A DNA stretch of 5,329 nt, from NCBI GenBank assembly GCA_004525155.1, contig SPDA01000192.1, forward strand, positions 1 to 5,329, written 5' to 3'. This DNA comes from Spirochaetales bacterium (GTDB taxonomy: Bacteria; Spirochaetota; Spirochaetia; SPDA01). The position numbers were made by a program, and so were the translations under genes. Below, piece by piece: positions 1 through 5,251 of this stretch (within the stretch, counting starts at the first letter, position 1; every line of letters starts with the position of its first letter). The notes beneath the pieces are model-generated. The model made no database searches, was not told the DNA's origin, and was given only the letters and a program-made list of their open reading frames with translations.

Positions 1-192
1 CATCTTCTTGCCGTACTCGACAATCTGCTTGGCGATGCCTTGGTGGTACTGCGCCTCCATTGTGTAGACAATGTGGCCAACGACGTAGGTCGGCTTGCCG
101 CCTACCCAACCGCCCTCCTGGCCTCCGCCAGCGAACACGAGGCCCGTGACCGCAACGCTGAGGATCATTAAGGTTAAGAGAATCTTCTTCAT
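1..192 (-). CDS. Sugar ABC transporter substrate-binding protein, N-terminal fragment
   Basis: This is the first 64 codons of a secreted binding protein; the rest lies beyond the left edge, and the frame is open to base 1. The start ATG (192-190) follows an AAGGAGG site by 7 nt. The N-terminus is MKKILLTL followed by a hydrophobic stretch to about residue 21, ending in LVFA before GGGQE, which fits a signal peptidase I site. There is no cysteine, so it is not a lipoprotein. After a Gly-rich spacer the mature chain begins a first beta strand and helix (PTYVVGHIVYT, then EAQYHQGIAKQIVEYGKK), the way ribose/galactose-type (Peripla_BP_4) binding proteins begin. From family knowledge it would bind a sugar or related ligand in the periplasm for an ABC importer. 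The ligand cannot be told. All Lys and Glu codons end in G, unlike the dehydrogenase gene upstream, consistent with high expression or a different origin. Confidence 0.8.
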   Translation of the reverse strand, partial: MKKILLTLMILSVAVTGLVFAGGGQEGGWVGGKPTYVVGHIVYTMEAQYHQGIAKQIVEYGKKM

Positions 193-199
193 CTTCTTT

Positions 200-206
200 C
201 CTCCTT
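200..206 (-). promoter_or_regulatory. Strong Shine-Dalgarno of the binding-protein gene
   Basis: The minus strand reads AAGGAGG, 7 nt before the ATG at 192. It is a near-perfect anti-16S match and fixes the start of the binding protein. It fits heavy translation of a stoichiometrically abundant periplasmic protein. Confidence 0.85.
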
Positions 207-211
207 AAAGG

Positions 212-217
212 ATTATA
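212..217 (-). promoter_or_regulatory. Possible -10 box for extra transcription of the binding-protein gene
   Basis: A perfect TATAAT lies on the minus strand between the intercistronic hairpin and the Shine-Dalgarno. No convincing -35 exists at 16-18 bp; the best is TCGACC at about 19 bp spacing. It could be a weak internal promoter that boosts the binding protein over the dehydrogenase, or chance in AT-rich DNA. Confidence 0.25.
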
Positions 218-221
218 ATAT

Positions 222-238
222 CCGGCAAATCCTGCCGG
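222..238 (-). repeat. GC-rich intercistronic hairpin
   Basis: CCGGCA, a 5-nt loop, then TGCCGG form a perfect 6-bp GC-rich stem in the 63-nt gap between the dehydrogenase stop codon and the binding-protein start. No U-run follows on the minus strand, so it is not a standard intrinsic terminator. By analogy with hairpins beside binding-protein genes such as malE, it may protect the mRNA end and set unequal expression of the two genes. This role is inferred. Confidence 0.5.
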
Positions 239-255
239 TCGAGACCAATTTTAGT

Positions 256-1422
256 TTACAGGCACAAGTTTAAAATCTTTAATACCATTTCCTTTGTATA
301 CGACGTTATGCCCCAGTTTTTTGCGGTGATAAGTACATCGTCAGCCATGGCCGGAAGGTCCGTTGCCGGCATGTTTGCTTCTTTAAATGTTGTAGGTACA
401 CCTATTTTCTTGAACCAGGTGACAAGGGCGTCGATGCCGGCCTTGGCGGTTGCCTCGCTGATATCTCCCTTTATTCCAAAAACTTCTTTAGCGAAAACAG
501 AATATTTCTCTATCCGATCCTTTAAATGAAACTTCATGACAGCGGGTATGGACACGGACATTGCGGATCCGTGGGGTACATCATAGAAACCTGAAAAGGT
601 ATGTCCCACCATATGGATAGGCGCATCCATCGGTCCAAGCCCGCATACAAAAAACCCGTTCCAGGCAAATGTTGAAACCCACATTATGGTGGCCCGTGCC
701 TGCTTATCCATCGGATCTTTGAGCAGCCGGTCCATACAATCCATAACTGTTTTAATCATCCCCTGGGCGAACCTGTCCTGCATTGGCGCCCAGGGATCGT
801 TGTGATTAAGGTAGCCTTCCAGAAGATGGGAAACGACATCCGCGGCCGAGATTGCCGTCTGCTTAACGGGAATGGAATAAGTGAGCTCGGGGTCCAATAT
901 GGAGACTTTTGGAAACATCAAAGGATTTACGAAACCTTCTTTTCTTTTAAGGGCATCATTTGAGATTACGGAAGTCGAGTTCATTTCCGAGCTGGTGGCG
1001 GGAATGGTTACAATCGTGATAATCGGGAGCGCTTTGGAAACCTTGCCCTTTCCTGTAGGTATGTCCCAGATATCCCCGTCATAAAATGCGCCGAGAGCCA
1101 TCGCTTTGACTGTATCGATGACGCTTCCGCCTCCTAATGCTATCAACACATCAGGTTTTTCTTTTTTCGCGATTTCTATTCCTTTTCTGATGTGTTCCAC
1201 TGTGGGATTCGATTTAACGCCGAAAAATGGAATTACTTCTATCCCTTTTTCCTTCAGGGGCTTTACCGCCTTGTCGAGCATACCGACAGACCGTACAAAA
1301 TCCTCGTCGTAGGTGACAAGCATGGCCTTTTTACCGTAGGTTAACGCAACCTCACCGATCGAGCTGATTTTACCTTCACCAAAAACTACTTTTGTCGGCA
1401 AATGGTATTCAAATGGAAACAT
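256..1422 (-). CDS. Iron-containing alcohol dehydrogenase (group III ADH, YqhD/BdhA-like)
   Basis: This is a full-length 388-residue NAD(P)-dependent alcohol/aldehyde oxidoreductase, the usual family length. An N-terminal nucleotide-binding domain carries GGGS at residues 97-100 followed by VIDTVKA, and a PATSSEMN segment lies near 141-148. The C-terminal helical domain holds the metal ligands D195, H199, H270 and H284, with the conserved extra histidine H274 (the HMVGH...PHG arrangement). The 14-residue step from H270 to H284 equals that between the known iron/zinc ligands of YqhD and FucO, so the site looks intact. The protein has no signal peptide and should be cytoplasmic. The start is set by GGAGGAG 5 nt before the ATG. 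It is probably the first gene of an operon with the sugar-binding protein 63 nt downstream, and is divergent from the lactonase-like gene. The substrate is not predictable from sequence; a sugar-derived aldehyde or polyol would suit the locus. Codons are richer in A/T than in the adjacent binding-protein gene. Confidence 0.93.
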   Translation of the reverse strand: MFPFEYHLPTKVVFGEGKISSIGEVALTYGKKAMLVTYDEDFVRSVGMLDKAVKPLKEKGIEVIPFFGVKSNPTVEHIRKGIEIAKKEKPDVLIALGGGSVIDTVKAMALGAFYDGDIWDIPTGKGKVSKALPIITIVTIPATSSEMNSTSVISNDALKRKEGFVNPLMFPKVSILDPELTYSIPVKQTAISAADVVSHLLEGYLNHNDPWAPMQDRFAQGMIKTVMDCMDRLLKDPMDKQARATIMWVSTFAWNGFFVCGLGPMDAPIHMVGHTFSGFYDVPHGSAMSVSIPAVMKFHLKDRIEKYSVFAKEVFGIKGDISEATAKAGIDALVTWFKKIGVPTTFKEANMPATDLPAMADDVLITAKNWGITSYTKEMVLKILNLCL

Positions 1423-1427
1423 GGTAT

Positions 1428-1434
1428 CTCCTCC
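1428..1434 (-). promoter_or_regulatory. Shine-Dalgarno of the alcohol dehydrogenase gene
   Basis: GGAGGAG on the minus strand, 5 nt upstream of the ATG at 1422. It confirms the chosen start. Confidence 0.8.
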
Positions 1435-1439
1435 AATTT

Positions 1440-1461
1440 TTGAAATGTGGTTTTATTTCAA
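1440..1461 (-). repeat. Inverted repeat in the dehydrogenase leader, possible operator
   Basis: TTGAAAT and ATTTCAA are perfect 7-bp arms around an 8-nt spacer, 22 bp overall. It lies downstream of the predicted transcription start and about 5 nt upstream of the Shine-Dalgarno. It could be a roadblock-type operator, for example for the nearby DeoR-type repressor, or a weak RNA hairpin close to the ribosome site. It has no U-run to suggest a terminator. Confidence 0.4.
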
Positions 1462-1480
1462 TTTATGTTTTATTAATTAA

Positions 1481-1509
1481 ATTATGAGGTCGATTATTCC
1501 GTTTGTCAA
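1481..1509 (-). promoter_or_regulatory. Sigma-70 promoter for the dehydrogenase / binding-protein operon
   Basis: On the minus strand, TTGACA (1509-1504), a 17-bp spacer and CATAAT (1486-1481) form a promoter with a perfect -35 and a 5/6 -10. Transcription would start near 1474, giving a leader of about 50 nt that contains the inverted repeat and the Shine-Dalgarno. Confidence 0.65.
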
Positions 1510-1629
1510 GAAAAATTTTTAAAATGTCATCTGTTTTATTATTTTACCCTTTAATTTATTCATTTATCATTCAATACTGAATATGCATATTTTATGTAGA
1601 TCATTTTTCTTTATTATTTATTATTATCA

Positions 1630-1638
1630 TGTTATACT
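1630..1638 (+). promoter_or_regulatory. Extended -10 promoter for the lactonase-like gene
   Basis: TGTTATACT is a TGn extended -10 joined to TATACT. No good -35 is visible 17 bp upstream (TTTATT at 1610-1615), as is usual for extended -10 promoters. The start would be near 1645, leaving a leader of about 16 nt that still includes the Shine-Dalgarno. Confidence 0.5.
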
Positions 1639-1647
1639 TTTCCTCGT

Positions 1648-1653
1648 AGGAGG
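1648..1653 (+). promoter_or_regulatory. Shine-Dalgarno that sets the lactonase-like start
   Basis: AGGAGG lies 7 nt before the ATG at 1661. It decides in favour of this start over an in-frame ATG at 1583, which lies in AT-rich non-coding DNA without a ribosome site. Confidence 0.85.
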
Positions 1654-1660
1654 ATACAGT

Positions 1661-2536
1661 ATGGAACCTAACTTAAGCTCACTTGATACACAGTCTTTCT
1701 GCGGTGAGGCACCTGTCTGGCATCCCGAGAAAAAGCGTTATTTTTGGGTGGATACGGGAAACCCCGAATGCTACAGCTTCAAGCCGGGTGATGAAAAGCA
1801 CAGCACCCTCAAAACGGTAGGCCATTTCCAGGCCCTTGGACTTCGGGAAAAGGGCGGTTTCATCGCACCCCTCCTGGAAGGGATCGTGCTGGCAGACGAA
1901 AATCTCTCTATAATAGAAGAACTGGGTAATCCCATAAAAGACAGACCTCACCTCTGCATCGGCGACGGTACCGTCGGCCCGGACGGTTGTTACTATTTCG
2001 GATACCTCAATATGGAAGTGTACGACTCAAAGGAAGGCGGTATTTACCGGGTAAATAAAGACCTTTCAGTAGAAAAAGTCCTCGGCAATCTGGCCCTGCC
2101 CAACGGTCTCGCCTTCAGCCCCGACGGAAGCATCTTTTATGTTACCGAAATGTTCGCCCACAGGATACTTGCCTACAGGTTCGACGCGAAAACAGGGAAC
2201 ATATCCGGTGAAAAGGAACTTATCCGTATTCCGGAGGAGAAAGGCCTGCCCGACGGACTCATCTGCGACAGGGATGGCTGCCTGTGGAGCGCGCACTGGC
2301 AGGGGTTCAGGCTTACCCGCTACCGCCCGGACGGCGCCATCGACAGGGAAATTCCCATACCCGTTCCCACACCCACCTGCATGGGTTTCGGCGGCCCATC
2401 GCTGTCAACGCTGCTTATCACCACCGCCCGCAAGGGCCTGAGCGAACAGCAGCTTGCCGATTACCCGGAATCCGGGTACACAATTCTCATGGAAACTGAA
2501 TTTGCGGGGATCGTGGAACGGCGGTTTGCGGGATAA
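1661..2536 (+). CDS. SMP-30/gluconolactonase/LRE family protein (sugar lactonase-like)
   Basis: This is a 291-residue cytoplasmic six-bladed beta-propeller of typical family length. Hallmarks in order: GEAPVWHP (E16 is the first metal ligand), the GDGTVGPDG loop (101-109), GGIYRV (126-131), LPNGLAFSPDG (N148, second ligand), LPDGLICDRDG (D198, third ligand) and GFGGP (242-246). The N148 to D198 distance of 50 residues equals that of human SMP-30 (N154, D204), so the divalent-metal site looks intact. Family members hydrolyse sugar lactones to aldonic acids. Odd points: the usual R-x-N-D-G substrate loop reads C99-I-G101-D-G, losing the Arg and Asn that contact substrate, and the usual D-P-x-G reads G106-P-D-G. 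Substrate range may therefore be shifted. It is divergent from the dehydrogenase and lies 70 nt upstream of the membrane sensor-like gene. The start is chosen by AGGAGG; the longer reading from 1583 would add an unlikely hydrophobic tail. Confidence 0.88.
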   Translation: MEPNLSSLDTQSFCGEAPVWHPEKKRYFWVDTGNPECYSFKPGDEKHSTLKTVGHFQALGLREKGGFIAPLLEGIVLADENLSIIEELGNPIKDRPHLCIGDGTVGPDGCYYFGYLNMEVYDSKEGGIYRVNKDLSVEKVLGNLALPNGLAFSPDGSIFYVTEMFAHRILAYRFDAKTGNISGEKELIRIPEEKGLPDGLICDRDGCLWSAHWQGFRLTRYRPDGAIDREIPIPVPTPTCMGFGGPSLSTLLITTARKGLSEQQLADYPESGYTILMETEFAGIVERRFAG

Positions 2537-2565
2537 AATGAACAGGCGGTAATCGGCCGGTTTTG

Positions 2566-2595
2566 TTGACAACTTTTACCTGGTCTGCGTATAAT
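2566..2595 (+). promoter_or_regulatory. Consensus sigma-70 promoter abutting the membrane sensor gene
   Basis: TTGACA (2566-2571), an 18-bp spacer and TATAAT (2590-2595) match both consensus hexamers perfectly. The -10 ends 11 nt before the ATG at 2607, so transcription should start near 2602 and leave about 5 nt of leader. There is no Shine-Dalgarno. The -35 overlaps a short GTTG-A-CAAC palindrome (2565-2573). Confidence 0.7.
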
Positions 2596-2606
2596 TCCGG
2601 CACGAA

Positions 2607-4460
2607 ATGAAAAAATCCTTCTTTCTGCTTAGTTTCGGCATCCTCCTTGTGCTGACGGTTCTCCTCGTCCTTTTTCTCGGCTTTATAGGAATGCTTGAAT
2701 CCCTCGTACGGGCCATGGGTCTTTCCGCTGTCATCATCATCTTCCTTTTCGGTTTTACCCTTCTGTTTTTTTCGCTCATCGACAGAAGGTATAAAAAGGA
2801 GCTGGACAAGATTATCGAAACCCTGGAAATCATTTCCAGAAACAGAATGGACCTTACCTACCGATTTGATGAAAGGGGACTCGGAGAAAGCGCTTCCCTC
2901 ACCAGCGGGCTGAATGAATTCTTTTCGAAACTGCATAATTCCGTTTTCAAGGTTAAGCGGATGGCCGAAATAAACAGGCAGCTCGGGGGCCAGATGCACA
3001 AAAAGATTGAAACACTTTCTTCAGCTTTTGTTACTGCTTCTGAAAATCTCGGCAGGATTCTCAAGGACGAACAGCGCAATGCCAGGAACCTCCACAATGC
3101 GGTGAATGTGCTTGAGGAAATGAAGAACCTTGTCAACGGCATTCCGGAGGCGGACATTCGATCCCCCCTGGGCAGCCTGCGCGTCCAGCTGGAGAAAGCC
3201 GAAAAATACCTTCGAATTCTGGAAAACACGTCCCTTGGAACCGATGCATCTCTTGACAGCTTTTCCCGGGATTTCAGGGACATGCTGTTCGGCATGGACA
3301 CGCTCCGTTCAGAGAGTTACGAGAGCGGTTTTTACCACGATTCCATCAAAGTAAACACCGATACCATAGAAACCCTTGATACTACCACGCTCAAATCATC
3401 CGATGGTATCCCGCTCGTAATACCCCGCCATGTTCCGGAGGAAAATCCGCCGGAAATTTCAGACCCGCGCAGGCCCGATGATCCCGCCGGTTTTCCGGAA
3501 GACGACAGCAGGCACTGGTACGATTACGAATACGCCGGGTGGGGCGTCGAGAAAATAAACCAGCCTTTGTCGCCCGCAGACGGCGCCGAAGGTAAAAGGG
3601 TAATACTGCTCAGGCTCTGTTCCTTTGAACATCCTTATTTCAGGGCTTATTACCGGGGCATGGTAAAAATGGCCAATGCTTTCGGTATCGAATTGGAGCA
3701 GCGGTCCTTCTCGGAAAAGTATGAACAGGCAATTCAGTCCGTCCTTGCGGAAAAACCGGATTTATTAATCCTCTACACTGAGGATGCCATGAAAATGACG
3801 GATTATTTCAAATTGATCAACGAATCCGGCATACCTTTCATTGTCGGCGGCTCCATGCCTGCCGACGACGGCATGAAATACACCCTGGCTGCATGCGGTT
3901 CCGACGATTGGGGCATGGGCAGGATGCTGGCAGAAAGAATGGCCCGCCTGGTCCTCGTCAGTCCCGGAGAGACGGAAGGCTACTGCATCCTCCGGCATCA
4001 CCCGGAATCTCAGAAATACATTTCCCGTACCTTTTCAATGGTAACCGAGCTGAAAAAAATCTGCCCGGATTTACGGTGCCTCGATATGCAGCCTTCTCTG
4101 AGCAGGGAGGGATCCCGCATGATTGTAAGTGAATGGCTCAACAGGTATGGAAACAGCTGCGGCATGATTCTATCCTCCGATCCCGGCGAATGCCTGACAG
4201 GAATGAATGAAGCGATTGACAAGTTTAGGCGCGGCGACATTCTGCGCGGGGCAATCGGAAACTGCCTTATAAGCCAGCAGTTCATGAAGGAAAAACGCCT
4301 GCACATGATGGTATGGGAATCCGCCGAAGGAGAAGGGGCCATGGCGCTGGAGACAGCCATAGACTGGCTCAACGGACTCGACATTCCGCCGATACGCTAC
4401 CTTCCCAAGCGCATTATCACGCTTAAGGAAGTGGACAATTATTTCCCCGCCCAGTGGTGA
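2607..4460 (+). CDS. Membrane-anchored HAMP-like / periplasmic-binding-protein-fold fusion, putative sugar sensor
   Basis: This 617-residue fusion was recognised by its parts, not as a named family. Residues 5-29 and 39-58 are two membrane helices joined by a short loop. The N-terminal KK and the DRRYKK cluster (59-64) after helix 2 place both ends in the cytoplasm. Residues 60-120 resemble a HAMP segment (MDLTYRF at 81-87, then GLGESASLTSGLNEFF), followed by predicted coiled coil to about 178. A linker follows (about 180-328), rich in Pro/Asp/Glu at 273-300. Residues 330-617 match a Peripla_BP_4 sugar-binding fold: SFEHPYFRAYYRGM (339-352), KPDLLILYTED (383-393), SGIPFIVGG (407-415), DDWGMGRMLAERM (433-445), SSDPGECLTGMNEAI (523-537) and a KRIITLKEVDNYF ending (601-613). 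I see no kinase, GGDEF, MCP hairpin or HTH. The start is the first ATG after an in-frame stop inside the -10 box and is probably leaderless. It converges on the DeoR gene 3 nt away. The role, inferred, is sensing an internal sugar and signalling by protein contact. Confidence 0.75.
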   Translation: MKKSFFLLSFGILLVLTVLLVLFLGFIGMLESLVRAMGLSAVIIIFLFGFTLLFFSLIDRRYKKELDKIIETLEIISRNRMDLTYRFDERGLGESASLTSGLNEFFSKLHNSVFKVKRMAEINRQLGGQMHKKIETLSSAFVTASENLGRILKDEQRNARNLHNAVNVLEEMKNLVNGIPEADIRSPLGSLRVQLEKAEKYLRILENTSLGTDASLDSFSRDFRDMLFGMDTLRSESYESGFYHDSIKVNTDTIETLDTTTLKSSDGIPLVIPRHVPEENPPEISDPRRPDDPAGFPEDDSRHWYDYEYAGWGVEKINQPLSPADGAEGKRVILLRLCSFEHPYFRAYYRGMVKMANAFGIELEQRSFSEKYEQAIQSVLAEKPDLLILYTEDAMKMTDYFKLINESGIPFIVGGSMPADDGMKYTLAACGSDDWGMGRMLAERMARLVLVSPGETEGYCILRHHPESQKYISRTFSMVTELKKICPDLRCLDMQPSLSREGSRMIVSEWLNRYGNSCGMILSSDPGECLTGMNEAIDKFRRGDILRGAIGNCLISQQFMKEKRLHMMVWESAEGEGAMALETAIDWLNGLDIPPIRYLPKRIITLKEVDNYFPAQW

Positions 4461-4463
4461 GGT

Positions 4464-5243
4464 TCAGGCCAATATTATCTCTATTCCCATATCCTCGAGG
4501 CTTTTAACCATGTCGGACGGTGCGTTCCTGTCGGTAATTATCATATGGATTTCCGCTGTCGGCAGAACGGTTATCATGGATATTCTGCCCCACTTGGACG
4601 AATCGATGAGCGCTATCCTCTGTCTTGCCCGTTTTATTATCGATATACGCTGATCCATGGGGCTCAAGGAAACATCCATCAGCCCGTCGGCAGGAGTAAA
4701 ACCGTAAGCGCTTACAAAGGCTTTCGAAATATGCCAGCTGTCGATTACGGGATCCGGCATGTCTCTTACGGTTGTCAGGGAATCCCTCCGCACGCTGCCT
4801 CCGAGCAGGTATACATTGGTGCTGCTCGTTTTTGCAAGCCAGTATCCCGATTCAAGACTAGGGGTAATGACCGCCAGGTCATTTTTCGCGGTGAGATAGG
4901 GATATATGGCTGTACAGGCGTTTCCGCCGTCTATAAAAATAACCTCTCCGTCTTCTACAAGTTCCGCGGACACCCTGCCGAGGGTACGGTTTATATCCGC
5001 ACTTTTCGATAATTTACCTCCCATCAAAGATTCTGCGAGGCTTTCATCGGTCGCGATGGCCACGCCATGGGTGCGGATTATTTTACCGGCCTTTTCCAGC
5101 GCATTCAAATCGTTGCGGATGGTTACGGCCGAAATTTTAAAATGTTTGCTCAATTCCTGGACGGTAATGCGTTTATACTCATTTATCAGCTTGAAGATTC
5201 TCGCCTGCCGTTCTTCCAGAAAATTGCTTTCGTTTGAATTCAT
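4464..5243 (-). CDS. DeoR-family transcriptional repressor (GlpR-like)
   Basis: This is a 259-residue regulator of normal DeoR length. The N-terminal winged helix-turn-helix has the signature ERQARIFKLI (11-20), TVQELSKHFKISAVTIRNDL (27-46) and a wing RTHGVA (57-62; usually THGGA). The C-terminal effector domain (about 85-259, sugar-phosphate isomerase-like fold) keeps VIFIDGG (101-107), LLGGSVRR (146-153), AFVSAYGF (175-182) and DSSKWG (214-219). Family members bind operators near sugar catabolic genes and let go when a phosphorylated sugar binds. Here the phosphate-binding loop usually written D-x-G-T-T reads DGGNACT, and the V-G that normally follows the GG motif is VRD, so the effector may differ. 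The likely target is this locus and its own promoter. It has no Shine-Dalgarno; a consensus promoter ends 11 nt before the ATG, so the mRNA is probably leaderless. The stop lies 3 nt from that of the membrane sensor gene. Confidence 0.92.
   Translation of the reverse strand: MNSNESNFLEERQARIFKLINEYKRITVQELSKHFKISAVTIRNDLNALEKAGKIIRTHGVAIATDESLAESLMGGKLSKSADINRTLGRVSAELVEDGEVIFIDGGNACTAIYPYLTAKNDLAVITPSLESGYWLAKTSSTNVYLLGGSVRRDSLTTVRDMPDPVIDSWHISKAFVSAYGFTPADGLMDVSLSPMDQRISIIKRARQRIALIDSSKWGRISMITVLPTAEIHMIITDRNAPSDMVKSLEDMGIEIILA
4704..4715. repeat. 12-bp perfect palindrome resembling a LacI-family/cre operator, inside the repressor gene
   Basis: GTAAGCGCTTAC is self-complementary. Read on the minus strand with flanks, TTGTAAGCGCTTACG fits the Gram-positive cre pattern WTGNAANCGNWNNCW at all but the last base. 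It codes for VSAY residues of the DeoR protein (about 177-180), so coding constraint or chance may explain it. Confidence 0.3.
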
Positions 5244-5251
5244 ATGCTGTT

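Larger units (their letters stand above)
1423..1660. other. AT-rich divergent control region
   Basis: This 238-bp gap between the divergent dehydrogenase and lactonase-like genes has no credible ORF. It contains a leftward promoter, a rightward extended -10, an inverted repeat in the dehydrogenase leader, a short imperfect inverted repeat ATTCA-N4-TGAAT (1569-1582) and the 10-bp palindrome ATATGCATAT (1581-1590). The last two are weak candidates for operators. Both Shine-Dalgarno sites face outward from it. Confidence 0.7.

Noticed and set aside
1583..1660. In-frame upstream ATG that would add 26 residues to the lactonase-like protein
   Set aside because: The added segment is translated AT-rich intergenic DNA, overlaps the extended -10 and has no ribosome site, while ATG at 1661 has AGGAGG at 7 nt and matches the family start.
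2537..2566. Possible terminator after the lactonase-like gene (GGCCGG followed by TTTTG)
   Set aside because: No arm pair of useful length folds around the GGCCGG, and the T-run is short and interrupted, so no terminator is called; read-through into the sensor gene remains possible.
2691..2693. Internal ATG (Met29) as an alternative start of the membrane protein
   Set aside because: TATAGGA upstream is a weak ribosome site with almost no spacing, and starting here would delete the first membrane helix; MKKSFFLL at 2607 is a more natural membrane-protein start.
2487..2999. Minus-strand 170-codon open frame across the start of the membrane sensor gene
   Set aside because: It lies opposite the membrane helices and HAMP-like region, spans the consensus promoter, and its translation shows no recognisable domain; it is a shadow of the real gene.
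2850..3140. Methyl-accepting chemotaxis protein identity for the coiled-coil region
   Set aside because: It looks HAMP-like, but the conserved MCP hairpin tip and methylation-type glutamate pairs are not seen, and the protein continues into a binding-protein fold instead.
2858..3301. Minus-strand 147-codon open frame within the sensor gene
   Set aside because: Ser/Arg/Phe-rich low-complexity translation is typical of an antisense shadow of coiled-coil coding sequence.
4545..5012. Plus-strand 155-codon open frame inside the DeoR-family gene
   Set aside because: It is antisense to a clear DeoR protein and resembles no protein family I recognise.
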